A stretch of DNA of 64,000 nt from Bimastos eiseni (GCA_959347315.1 OY365813.1:18779824-18843823); one strand, 5' to 3'. Positions 1-9,961 are shown, counted from the first letter of the stretch. Numbers and translations: made by a program. The notes: generated by a model not told the origin, from the letters alone.

Positions 1-1552
1 CGTTGTTGGCGGGATAGGCCTATACCTGGGCTATCGACCTACATAGATAAGTCTAGACTTGACTGTGCAATATATATATATATATATATATATAAATATT
101 AAATATTAATAATAAATAAAATAATAATAAAAAAAATAATAATAAAAATAATAAAATAATAAATATTAATATATATATATATATACACGTGTACATGCAT
201 ACACAAGAACAATTCGCAAAGATCTCCATCGACTGATCGGGATATTGACTCAACTACAGATTGTTTTTTTCCTTGCCAAATGTTGCACTTGGGCTCATCC
301 ACATATTACGCACGCATCAGTGAGGGGAGGGGTTTCGCCGATTTTGCGTATGGCAGGGGAGGGGTCTCGAAAAATTAATTAAAATCAGAACTGAAAACCC
401 AATCACGGACTATAATTATTCCTGCTTAATAAATTTCATGTAGCATTACAACTTTTTAAATGGGTGCTCTTAGTATATTATTTCTTCATAACTTAATAAA
501 TTTAAGCTGGGAAATATGATGTTTAACAAAAAGAAATAGCCTACGGTAAAATCGATGTCTTATAGATGTCTTTAGCTATTTAACCTTTGCGAGGGTGAGT
601 TAGAGCTCATGTAGGCCTACGTCCGCATGTGGGGGGGGGGGTCACAAAATGTACGCGGTGCAACAAGGGGGAACGAGAATATCATTTTTTTGCGTTCGTA
701 CATGACTTCTAACTCACCTTTTGTACTTGGTACATTTTTTAAAATTAAGGAGTTAAATTTGCGCTCGCTTCTAAGGACCCGTTCATATATTGTATGAACA
801 GGCCCTTAGAAACCAGCGCTTATATTACTCCTAAATTAGAAGTTATATATAATTGGCTATTAATTAGTACAAAGTGCACCTATAAAAAGCCTAATATAGT
901 GTGCTTATTTAGTTTCTTGCAAATTTTTCATTTTGCTGTGCAGGAATTAACACATTCAATTTCAATACTTCGGTTTTGAACTGAAATTTACTTTTAGTTA
1001 GGGCCTACTTGTATTTGACACAATACTGAATACAGTAATCTGTTGGCTTTATTAAAATACATACATAATGTTTCAATACAGTATACATACATAAGCAAGG
1101 ATAACAAAAACAACAGGCTCTGAATTTCAGAACAATTTACAAGCTTTAGTAATAACAATTCCAGTCAATAGTTACCAAAATAAAAAAAGATTAAAAGTTA
1201 TAATTACCATATAATTATATCCGAGTGTCTCCATGATTAAGATTATGCCTCACTTAACGAATGTGCATTTCCAAAAAAGCAATAAAATAAACAAAAATAT
1301 AAATAAACCAGAATGCAAAAATAAATTATGAACCAAAGTAATACGCTATTATCGTACACACTACTTCGATTTGTAGATCTTAACAGCATAACTAAAGTCT
1401 GTTGTTTCCGATGCAATTTCTTCCACATGACGAAGCGCTCCCGATTTTACACGACACAGTTACACCAGATGCAAGGAAACAAAGATCACAAGCCGAGCTG
1501 TACATGGCTTGCAAAAACAACAATGGAATCATCATGGAACGGAATATTTAAT
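1..1552. other. Non-coding flank downstream of PICK1
   Basis: AT-rich sequence with a TA/AAT microsatellite at 70-185 and a poly-G run near 632. No exon could be supported. A minus-strand AATAAA near 1053 could serve a long PICK1 3' UTR, but this is speculative. Confidence 0.5.
70..185. repeat. TA and AAT microsatellite
   Basis: (TA)n at 70-94 and 169-185 flank an AATAAT-rich segment. The small open frames here are translated repeat. Confidence 0.9.
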
Positions 1553-1651
1553 TAGGACTGTACCCAATAGGTGATTGTGACTATTCGGCCGAATATCAAA
1601 TAGCTATTTGGCCCCCAATTCGCCCTAAAGCGAATTTTTGGTACAGTCCTA
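1553..1651. mobile_element. Short palindromic MITE, family with ATTCGGCCGAAT core
   Basis: About 99 bp bounded by TAGGACTGTACC and GGTACAGTCCTA, inverted ends of 12 bp, with CTATTCGGCCGAATA inside. Related pieces lie at 6396-6440 and 6765-6858. The target duplication is not clear. Confidence 0.7.
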
Positions 1652-2410
1652 ATTGCAATTGATCTTGGTGTTGCATCTATTCAGGTGCAGAGACAACAAC
1701 ATAGAAAGGTTGTAAATGACTGCCTACCATTCTTTGCACAACTTCTAATCACAGATGAACATAGAACATACATTGCATCTATTTACAGATAGGAGGTAAC
1801 CTAGACTACATCCCTCATTAGGCTCCTTTGCTATACAGATGGTAACTGATCAGTTAGATTCAAAACACTAATTCTAATCGATCAGCTACAACAGTCTGCT
1901 AATTATAATTCATTAGCAATTTAATTTTAACGAGTCATTCCCATCTCTGATTCACTAAAGAAAAAAGGATTGTACTCACAAACATTAGATATGATGTAAG
2001 CATAATTGACTTTGCTTATTCTATAGAGCAGGCCCTAATAATAAGTTTGCAAATCAAGTCAGAATGCTGCACATGATCGTAACAGAAACCCTGCAGACAA
2101 GTAATGGAACCCCTATGGGCCTACATTCCAATATATGGACCCATGTATGATGTAGAGTCCATATGGGTCCAATTGATGCCCATGGAATTGCTGGTAGAAT
2201 CACATAAATCCCGAGAGATAAAGGACAAAAGAAAGATTTCTGCGTCGACTCAAACCACAAAATCACAACTTAATCGTTTCAACAGAGCCGCGAGTTTACC
2301 CGAATAAATTCGTCATCACACAATTAAAACAGCTCTTCGGAGAGGGAGAGAGAGAGAGAGAACTCCTCGGAGACTCTCGTTCACAAATGATTCGTGGTCA
2401 CAAAAATGGC

Positions 2411-2834
2411 CAGGGGCGTCTACACCATAGAAATCTTGAAGCAAGTTCTCTATCAAAGAAATAGGGCGAAAATCTCATTGAGAAATTAAGGGGACGTTAT
2501 TTAGTTATTTAAAAAGTTCTTATATCGTTAAAAATCATTTGTTATTTGCAGTCGAGCCATTCTGTTCTATTCGACAGTATCAATGTGTGTGCCAATAACT
2601 TGGTCCAATCTTTCATCCTTGAATAATATTAGTCGAAATTGGGGGGGGAAGTTGCTCCAATGACTTTGAGGGGATTAAGTTGCTCCAATGACTTTGAGGG
2701 GATTAAGTTGCTTCAATGACTTTGAGGGGATTAAGTTGCTCCAATGACTTTGAGGGGATTAAGTTGCTCCAATGACTTTGAGGGGATTAAGTTGCTTCAA
2801 TGACTTGGGGGGGGGGGGGAAATAGACGCCCCTG
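2411..2834. mobile_element. MITE with CAGGGGCGTCTA ends and internal 28-bp tandem repeat
   Basis: The 12-bp ends CAGGGGCGTCTA and TAGACGCCCCTG are perfect inverted repeats. The right half is a 28-bp tandem array. It sits 46 bp after the PICK1 stop, probably in the 3' UTR. A diverged copy in opposite orientation lies at 23940-24225. The ends look hAT-like, but flanks match at only about 4 of 8 bases. Confidence 0.75.
2649..2806. repeat. 28-bp tandem repeat inside MITE
   Basis: About 5.6 near-perfect copies of a unit containing GTTGCTCCAATGACTTTGAG, flanked by poly-G runs. Confidence 0.93.
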
Positions 2835-2879
2835 TCCACGGCTACGCGAGGGCAGACGTATGCTGCCGGGACAGCGTTT

Positions 2880-3127
2880 TCAATCGGTAGAGATGAGGTC
2901 GATCTCCGGCTTTTTCTCTTCTTCCTTCGCTTCTTTCGCGTTGCGGTCTTCCTCTTCGTCGACGCTTCCGTCGTTGAACTGTCCGGACGTGTCGTAGGTG
3001 AACGTGCTGCGAGACAGATCGACCTCAATCGGAAAGACCTCCGCCTCCTTCAACACTCCGTGACATTCGTTGTGGTACTTTGCCATCGCCGTCACAAGTC
3101 GCTGCAGCTGGAATACGATGTCTTGCA
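2880..3127 (-). CDS. PICK1: PICK1 terminal exon: end of BAR and acidic tail
   Basis: Acceptor CATTTCAG; the stop TGA is at 2882-2880. It encodes VQDIVFQLQRLVTAMAKYHN, VFPIEVDL, and a Glu/Asp/Lys-rich tail ending EIDLISTD. The tail is acidic, as in known PICK1 proteins, but has no Trp. A 24-bp direct duplication lies in the intron just before the acceptor, and a MITE begins 46 bp after the stop. Confidence 0.95.
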
Positions 3128-6100
3128 CTGAAATGGCAATGCCAGGTCATTTGAACAGCAACGCCAGGTCATTTGAACAGCAATGCTACTTCGAGGATGA
3201 CTTATAAATGTCCGATTACAATTATGTAATGTAATGGAAAATTCATATAGAACCACTCGATGACAGAGGCGCTCACAACTCAAAACATAGATAAATGGAG
3301 AACAGGAAAGCCTTCAAGCTGCAGTGGAAGAGAGAGCAGCTCCTCCCGCAGAGGAAGGGGGGCTGTTCCAGCTGGTGGGACCCACGAAGGCAAAGCTCAT
3401 GGATTGGGCCGCGGCAGAGCGCATGCGAGGAATCACCAGTAGTCAGTGGGCAGAGCAACGAGGGGAAGCCCTGTGCAGAATAGAGGCGACCTTAGGGAGG
3501 GCCAGAAGGTAGGTGGAGCAGACCCAAGGAGACAGTTACAATTTGGACCATGCTAAAATGATGCATGGAAACTACCAGAAGGACCAGGAACATGTAGAGC
3601 ATACTGAATCATCTGTAGAACGAGCACATATACAAAAAGCTCCTAGCCATTACCGTGTTTGTTATCAAGCAGTTCGAGTTTGACGAGAACATCACTTCTC
3701 ATTTTTGCAAATCGAGTCCTTGCCTCCTGTCGGCATCTCAGCACCAACCTTTAAACACCAATAAGTCGTTAGTAATTAAGCAAGTATATTCATTATTTGA
3801 CCAACTTCTCATCAATCAATCAATCAAATCTATCAATCAATCAATGAAACTTGATATTGCACCTCATCAGAGTCCAACCACGGCCAAAGCAGACAGATTA
3901 AAGATAAGAGTACAAAGACGATGAGGAGATCCTAGGTAAAAGCGGATGTCCACACAAGCCCATTCCAAGTGGTAGGGCTCATAACAGAGAAGGCAAGATG
4001 CAGCAGTATTCCAATGCATGAGAATGGAACACTAAGAATGCCCTTAGTTTAGATGGCATTAAAAAACATAAAGCAATCTCGTCAAAAAATGTTTTCCTCG
4101 TAATGTTGTCCGTCCCAGGGATAATTAGGTCGTGCAGTCTCGGCCTCATGGAGTCAGCGGTGGAAGGAGTGGGTTCAACACATGGCCCTGATCAAGCAGG
4201 ACAACAAGCTAACCAACAAGTTAAGTCATCAAGCATAGCTGACCGAACTTAAAAGGAGCCTTCATTACATCAGTTCCATTGCTTCTGTTAATGAAAGCTC
4301 ATCCAACAATGGTGTTCAGCAATTCTCTTCAACTTGCAAAGTCTCTGTGAACTAAAATGTCACGTTATTATTTTTTCTTAGACTGCTAATGATTACATTT
4401 TTTCTCAACTGTTAATTGTTAACGAATTCACAACTAATTAATAGTCAATTATGATTACATGCATTCCTCATTACAAAGTCTGTCATTGCTGACTGTATCA
4501 CATCCACAATTACCTGTATTCATAACTGCATCCACAATTACCTGTATTCATAACTACCTCTACAATTAATTGTATTCATAACTACCTCGACAATTAATTG
4601 TATTCATAACTGCATCTACAATTACCTGTATTCATAACTGCATCCACAATTATCTGAATTCATAACTGCATCTACAATAACCTGTATTCATAACTGCATC
4701 TACAATTACCTGTATTCATAACTACATCCACAATCATCTGAATTCGTAACTGCATCAACAATTACCTGTATTCATAACTACATCCACAATTATCTGAATT
4801 CATAACTGCATCAACAATTACCTGTATTCATGTTGCATCTACAATTATCGGTATTCATAACTGCATCTACAATTACCTGCATTCATAACTGCATCAACAA
4901 TTACCTGCATTCATAACTGCATCAACAATTACCTGTATTCATAATTGCAGCCACAACTACCTGTATTCATAACTGCATCTACAAAACCTGTATTCATAAC
5001 TACATCCACAATTATCTGAATTCATAACTACATCCACAATTACCTGTATTCATAACTGCATCCACAATTACCTGTATTCATAACCACATCCACAATTACC
5101 TGTATTCATAACCACATCCACAATTACCTGTATTCATAATTGCCTGTTTCAACTCGATAGAGAGATTCCTGAAGCGCCGCACAGCTGTACTCTTCATCAT
5201 CCATCTCTTTCACCTTGAGACAATATGACTAACAGAAACAAATTTCCAATTAATTTACAAAGATGAGAAAGCCTCAAATACAAACATCATACAGCAAATT
5301 GTGAGAACGGATGACGTTCGTAAAAGATTTAACAGAAACGGTAACATCGTGTAAATAAAACAATCTGAAATAATATGTTTTTAAGATAAACAATCTGCAA
5401 CTATGTTACTCATTACTTTTGCTGAATTGTCTAAACTAAAGTCTAGTGTACTTACCAGATACTCAAACTTGGCATCAAGGTACTTCTTAATGGTGAGTCT
5501 GGTGTCTGGAACTGCTTTGTTCAGATAAGTATTCAAGTCACTAATCATCTACAATAACCATCATAAAAATATCAATGTCTACACAGAAACTGAAATTAAA
5601 ACAGATGCTAATTTAACCGACATAAAAGTATGAAAATTAACAGATCAGTATATTTACTCTTCATAATCATCAGGGCAGTACCGAGGGGGTGAGCGGGGCC
5701 GTGGCCCAGGGCACAAATGTGGAAAGGGCGCAAATTTCAGGATGGAATAACTTATAATTCCATAAAATGCACTATTTTCAAAATTTGGAGGTACCAGACT
5801 GATGCAAAGGCACAGGGCGCAAATACTATTTCCAAAATGTGGGGCGCCAGATTGATGCTAGGCACAGGGCGCAATTATAGCTCGGTACGGCCCTGATGAT
5901 CATCATACACAGACTTTACCAATACCTGTCTTACTTATTGGCGCTCTACAATACATCCAAGCGCAACAACATGGAACCAGTCTGCATACAGGCTCGACAA
6001 CATGGAACCAGCATACGCACAAGCTCAACAACATGGAACCAGTCTAAATACAGACTCGACAAAATGGAATCAGCATACGTACAGGCTTGACAGTTTTCAA

Positions 6101-9100
6101 CATCTTGATGGCTGATCTTTCGATGGTTCGGTGTGCCTCCCCGAACGTGGTAAACACTTCGCTTGCTTGGGGCTGCGGCTCGCGAACACCAATGCTTGCA
6201 AAGACGTCTCCAAACGCTAGCACAGAAACATCCTATCATCAGAAGTTTGATTGCTAAAGTAATGTTGCCCAAAGCTAATCATATTTAAGAGCGAAAATAT
6301 CTTAAATGAGTCTTAATATTAATACACTCTGTTCAAATCCGGTTTCATAGACACATGACCAGATACAGATAAACTGCAATGAATAAAACTTGTAAATAGG
6401 ACTGTACAGAATAGGTAATTTTCACTATTCGGCCGAATACGAATAACGTGCAAAAAAATAGATCTACCGACAAATTTCAAAATTTTACATGTAAGCAAAA
6501 GCTTAAGCTCAAGACAGTTCAGTAAATCTAATGCATACACTAAAAGTAGAGTTAATTAGCCTACAATGTAATTTTTGCATCCTTCATCCGTCTGCCGTCT
6601 GTGTAAACTAGGAATGGAACTAATTTAACTTAACTTGGAAATGAGACAGAGTCGACACTGTGATACCGTGGTCCAGGGAGTTGAGAGTCACTTCAGTAGT
6701 CCACTCAATATCGCAGCTACCGCTTGTGCAGAAACAGATGTCACATGACCCCTATTCGTATTTGGTCCGACTGCTACTATTCGGCCGAATACCGAACAGC
6801 TATTTGGCCCACTATTCGGCTCAGAAGCGAATATGAAGCAAATACATGGTACAGCCCCACTCATAACACAGTTCAACCAGTTGTCCAGGTACACATTTGA
6901 TCTACACTTGAATATAAAATAACAAACCGTCACGATAAGACCAAACCTTTGTGTGCTTGAGACAAATCAAAGAAAGCCCTCAGAAGCTTCTTCGTCTGTT
7001 CCATCAAAAGTCGGTAGGTTCCGGCCATCTTCTCCAGTTCCTCCAATTTCTTCACCAGTCCATCTACAAACCAGCTTCCATGTAATATCCACCCTGTCAG
7101 CTTTCTCTTACTACGTAATACCCACAAAGTCACCATTCTCTTACTACGTAATACCCACACAGTCACCATTCTCTTACTATGTAATACCCACACAGTCACC
7201 ATTCTCTTACTATGTAATACCCACACAGTCACCATTCTCTTACTATGTAATACCCACACAGTCACCATTCTCTTACTATGTAATACCCACACAGTCAGCA
7301 TTGTCTTACTATGTAATACCCACACAGTCACCATTCTCTTACTATGTAATACCCACACAGTCACCATTCTCTTACTATGTAATACCCACACAGTCAGCAT
7401 TGTCTTACTGTGTAATACCTACCCTGTCAGCATTCTCACACTAAGTAATACCTACACAGTCAGCATTCCCTTACTATATAATACCAAACCTGTCAGCATT
7501 TCCACATCGAGACATGTTAGGAATCATATGGTATCTGTACAATACCCATATGGATCCCATCTACCTAATGCCCACAAAATTCTGGCACGGTAATAGCCGA
7601 CTGTGCGGCATGGCTGCACAGTCGGCTGCGTTTAATGCCCTTGGCCTGGAGCGTGAAGGGTAATGGCTCGATCCTAGCCAAGGCATCTACTGTGCAGGGA
7701 CATTGACTAATCTTTCACTCACAACTTCTTAGCACCATCAATGTTGTTTATGGTCAAGAGTGCTCTTCTTAACTTTGGAGACAAGGCAACATCAAATAGA
7801 GTCATATTGTATGGTATCAAATAGAGTAGTATTGCATTGTGTATAAATTTCATGCTTGTAGTAACATGCATTTGCCAGGTAGTCACTCGTTTTGTACAGT
7901 GTCACTGAATTTAATCAATTTATGAAGCAAAACTGTTTGATTGACAGCTGTATTGAATGTCAGCTGTTTTGAATGACAGCTGACACGTATAGAGGATAAC
8001 AGACCGTTTTCTGTATCAATTCATATCACTTGCCCACATAGAACATTAGTGAAGCTAATTCCTGAACATGTGAAGAACTGTCACATCTTGTTCTATTCAT
8101 TTATATTTGCTCACATTATTGTTCACAAGTATCAAGAAAACCGAGACATAATTACATGATAATCAGCCAATGTCATGGCATGATAATTAGCCAGCAGCAA
8201 ATGAGGAACCTAGAAGGGTAGTACGACCCACTAAGTAGGGCCACCCTCACAACAGTTCAGCTCAGTGGCAACAATGTGCCATAGACCATACAGGAGTAAC
8301 AGTTCATAACTAACATCTGAATTAACAGCGAACAGTGGCTGTCTATAACCTGTCCAATAACTTAGCATTTCGCTTGCACCAGGTACATATAAAAAAACCT
8401 CTTAAATAACCATAGGCTTGACTGCAGTCACAAATGTTATCGCCTTTCCATTGCTTATCCGGCGTGAAAAAGTCAAATACAAACCATTGCAGAGAATGGC
8501 TCGACTGAGACCAAGAGCGTCAGCAGTCGAAGAGTTCATGTTCTCCACGACCCTGTGTTTCGCTTTCTTCAAAACTTAACAAGAGAAGACAAATAACACA
8601 TTATTATATTGATTATATATCAATACACCAGGATGAATATTCATCAGAATTGCTAGTTAACGATGAATACGTACTGCCTTAGCAGGTCATGTCAAACACT
8701 GGGCTATGCCGAGATCAAGTGGTAATGTGCAACAATCAAACTCAATGTCAGATCTAAGTACCTGTCGAAAATTTATGTCATAATGAGGTGCGACGTCGCA
8801 CGACTCATGTCATGTGCTTACGGTTTCTTCAATAAGCAAGTAATTTCATAGTCATGGTTCACTAATGTTTGATGTTCAGTTTAACAATGATTTAAGTCAA
8901 ATGAAACAGATTTTTAAAGGAGTTGCTCCGTCCATGTTACCTAGATCGAGAGTATTTCCTTGTTTGGGATCAGCATGTAGCTTGTTGTAGTTGATCGTCA
9001 CTTGGCCCTATATAAAGCAATCCAGATGAGTCATCAAGCACACAATAACGTTCATGAAAGAATGTGTCATTTATCAACTACTTTCTAATTCCAAAGTTTA

Positions 9101-9775
9101 ATATCATCTTTCACAGAGACCCTGAACAACCATGCCATCTGTCGATGGGAATCCGTTGGTAGGTTCCACGCCTCTGTGTGGGCCCACCACTGATGATTTT
9201 TTCAGCTTACTTTGCATAGCTTTGCCAACAGACGTTTTTCCACTCATTCATTATGACAGTTAAAATCATTAGGCCAGTGCAGAGAACGCCTCTGACTAGA
9301 TATCTTAAAGGGGCCCTATATAAATGCATTAGATTATAAGACTTTCCTATTGCCTCAGGATGTCATGTTGAGCGCGCCTCTGGGGAATACCATTCATCTG
9401 AGAAGGTTACCGCGTGGGAACCTAACACAAATTTATCAGTGACAACTGCCTCAAATGGACGTTAGATTCATGAACTAATTGGTATGATATAAGCAAAAAA
9501 ACACTAATAATAATTAAAGAAGGGTCTTCATTACCTTTACAGACTGTATCATTCTTGCCACTTCCACTTTGGTCCGCCCTTTGACCTGGTTGCTATTGAC
9601 AGCGGTAATCTCATCCCCTGAAGCAAGGGTCCCCTCTTTGGCAGCCGGTGTGTTGTCAAATATCTGAACAACATACAGACAGGGGCAGTAGGGTGCCCCT
9701 CCACCGATGCTGATTCCAATCAGGTTCTGGGCATCCTTTTGCAGTGTCACACTGCCGGATGTTACCGTCATGCCC
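2880..9775 (-). CDS. PICK1: PICK1 (PDZ and BAR domain scaffold), gene-level entry, N-terminal exon missing
   Basis: Nine exons on the minus strand: 9535-9775, 8941-9007, 8485-8574, 6947-7063, 6083-6216, 5456-5548, 5128-5228, 3654-3748, 2880-3127. All have GT..AG borders and compatible phases, giving 394 codons; vertebrate PICK1 has about 415. The first exon carries the PDZ domain with the LQKDAQNLIGISIGGG ligand loop and the CPCLY motif. The next exons form the BAR domain (NTYLNKAVPDTRLTIKKYLD, SYCLKVKEMDDEEYSC, LVLRCRQEARTRF, VQDIVFQLQRLV), followed by an acidic tail. In vertebrates PICK1 is a peripheral membrane dimer that binds PKC-alpha and receptor C termini and links membrane curvature to actin. 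The tail here ends EIDLISTD and lacks the Trp near the vertebrate C terminus. The short N-terminal exon, which must end in phase 2 before 9775, was not found. Recognition is from family memory, not a search. Confidence 0.95.
3133..3183. repeat. Two-copy direct duplication next to a PICK1 acceptor
   Basis: GCCAGGTCATTTGAACAGCA occurs twice in tandem, only a few bases from the acceptor of the last PICK1 exon. Confidence 0.85.
3225..3520. repeat. Interspersed repeat, copy 1
   Basis: It begins TAATGTAATGGA and contains a diverged form of TTATATAGCGCC, then AGAGGCGCTCACAACT, GCGCATGCGAGGAA and CGACCTTAGGGAG. The same ordered blocks occur at 54048-54235, so this is an unnamed dispersed repeat. Open frames in it are incidental. 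Confidence 0.65.
3654..3748 (-). CDS. PICK1: PICK1 exon: BAR helix 3
   Basis: 95 bp, TTTAAAG acceptor and CACG|gtaatg donor. It encodes LVLRCRQEARTRFAKMRSDV then LVKLELLDNKH, aligning with the vertebrate LILRCRQEARARF segment. Phase agrees with both neighbours. Confidence 0.95.
4502..5150 (-). repeat. PICK1: 28-bp minisatellite containing the PICK1 5' splice site
   Basis: About 23 units counting the exon's own copy. On the minus strand the unit reads TTATGAATACAG (exon end) followed by GTAATTGTGGATGCAG (intron start). Many units keep an intact CAG|GTAATT donor. Several have lost it (CAG|ATAATT or CAATTAATT). Confidence 0.93.
5128..5228 (-). CDS. PICK1: PICK1 exon: BAR loop and helix
   Basis: 101 bp, CTGTTAG acceptor and TACAG|gtaatt donor. 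It encodes SYCLKVKEMDDEEYSCAALQ then SLYRVETGNYEYR. The last 12 exon bases and first 16 intron bases are the unit of a 28-bp tandem array running into the intron, so about 22 further copies of this donor region follow. The nearest donor (5128) is taken as the authentic one because it gives the conserved NYEYR-LVLRCRQ junction. Confidence 0.95.
5456..5548 (-). CDS. PICK1: PICK1 exon: BAR core helix
   Basis: 93 bp (31 codons, phase 0 at both ends), TTGTAG acceptor and CTG|gtaagt donor. It encodes MISDLNTYLNKAVPDTRLTI then KKYLDAKFEYL, one of the most conserved BAR segments of PICK1. Confidence 0.97.
5671..5895. mobile_element. hAT-type MITE with 8-bp target duplication
   Basis: 225 bp. Ends CAGGGCAGTACCGAG and CTCGGTACGGCCCTG are inverted repeats with one mismatch. 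The flanks ATAATCAT and ATGATCAT match at 7 of 8 bases, the duplication size of hAT transposons. Inside, GGCACAGGGCGCAA blocks are repeated. It lies in a PICK1 intron. Confidence 0.82.
5966..6090 (-). repeat. PICK1: 31-bp minisatellite containing a second PICK1 5' splice site
   Basis: Four units plus a partial one. The first unit overlaps the exon end: TCAAGCCT|GTACGTATGCTG. The next read TCGAGTCT|GTATTTAGACTG, TTGAGCTT|GTGCGTATGCTG, TCGAGCCT|GTATGCAGACTG, each followed by a TTCCATGTTG-type end. Confidence 0.9.
6083..6216 (-). CDS. PICK1: PICK1 exon: BAR helix 1-2
   Basis: 134 bp, GCTAG acceptor and AAGCCT|gtacgt donor. It encodes AFGDVFASIGVREPQPQASE, EAHRTIERSAIKMLKTVKP, a close PICK1 match. 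The donor region is repeated in a 31-bp tandem array that begins inside the last bases of this exon and continues into the intron. Confidence 0.95.
6396..6440. mobile_element. Fragment of ATTCGGCCGAAT MITE
   Basis: Left-end piece: TAGGACTGTACAGAATAGG, then CACTATTCGGCCGAATAC. The right end is not seen here. Confidence 0.6.
6765..6858. mobile_element. Diverged copy of ATTCGGCCGAAT MITE
   Basis: It contains CTATTCGGCCGAATACC, AGCTATTTGGCCCACTATTC and a right end TGGTACAGCCC, in the same order as the 1553-1651 element. Confidence 0.65.
6947..7063 (-). CDS. PICK1: PICK1 exon: start of BAR domain
   Basis: 117 bp, TTTGTAG acceptor and CAAAG|gtttgg donor. It encodes DGLVKKLEELEKMAGTYRLL and then TKKLLRAFFDLSQAHK, the first BAR helix. 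A 33-bp tandem array begins about 17 bp upstream of the acceptor, so the longer open frame that seems to extend this exon is array sequence, not coding. Confidence 0.95.
7080..7511. repeat. 33-bp minisatellite upstream of a PICK1 acceptor
   Basis: About 13 copies of a unit containing ACTATGTAATACCCACACAG. Because 33 is a multiple of 3 and the unit has no stop in some frames, long 11-residue-repeat open frames appear on both strands. It ends about 17 bp before the PICK1 exon acceptor at 7063. Confidence 0.93.
7595..7627. other. Perfect 12-bp inverted repeat (hairpin)
   Basis: AGCCGACTGTGC, a 9-base spacer, then GCACAGTCGGCT. It lies in a PICK1 intron within a stretch that includes a tRNA-like box (GGCTCGATCCT near 7666). 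Confidence 0.75.
8485..8574 (-). CDS. PICK1: PICK1 exon: PDZ-BAR linker
   Basis: 90 bp, TTAAG acceptor and AATG|gtttgt donor. It encodes LKKAKHRVVENMNSSTADAL followed by GLSRAILCN, matching the PICK1 linker helix. The final G joins AT GGA of the next exon to make Asp-Gly, as in vertebrates. Confidence 0.94.
8941..9007 (-). CDS. PICK1: PICK1 exon: end of PDZ domain
   Basis: 67 bp, ATATAG acceptor and CTAG|gtaaca donor. It encodes GQVTINYNKLHADPKQGNTL, the last PDZ strand and the start of the linker, aligning with the vertebrate GEVTIHYNKLQADPKQG segment. It ends one base into a codon completed by the next exon. Confidence 0.93.
9115..9330 (+). repeat. Probable dispersed-element 3' end
   Basis: The end GGGGCCCTATATAAATGC resembles the GGCGCTATATAAAT-type ends found at other sites in the window (for example 13380, 23655, 39950). 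Family unknown. Confidence 0.35.
9535..9775 (-). CDS. PICK1: PICK1 exon: PDZ domain
   Basis: 241 bp between a CAG acceptor and an AAG|gtaatg donor. It encodes almost the whole PDZ domain, including SVTLQKDAQNLIGISIGGG, CPCLYVVQIFDNTPAA and ASGDEITAVN. It begins in phase 2, so a short upstream exon must supply the start. Its 3' end joins in phase 0 to the exon starting GQVTINYNKL. Confidence 0.95.
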
Positions 9776-9961
9776 CTGCAAAAACAAAGTCTTAATTGAC
9801 TTTTTTCAGGACACAGAGAAATTGCGAGTGAAAAATACAAAGCAATTTGGTAAAACCTAATGACTTCTGTGAATATGCTGATAATATGGTTTCAGATTGC
9901 GAATGGAAACATACTGCCAGGGTCTTTTGGCTATCTGTAAGTCCCGCTCGTGTCAGTTCCT

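Noticed and set aside
4502..5150. CRISPR-like array
   Set aside because: Units are contiguous without unique spacers, in an animal intron, and derive from an exon end.
5946..6272. 108-codon minus-strand frame
   Set aside because: It is a wrong-frame reading over the PICK1 exon 6083-6216; the correct frame gives AFGDVFASIGVREPQP.
6930..7444. 156- and 163-codon frames on opposite strands with 11-residue repeats
   Set aside because: Only the stretch 6947-7063 (minus) is coding; the rest is the intronic 33-bp array.
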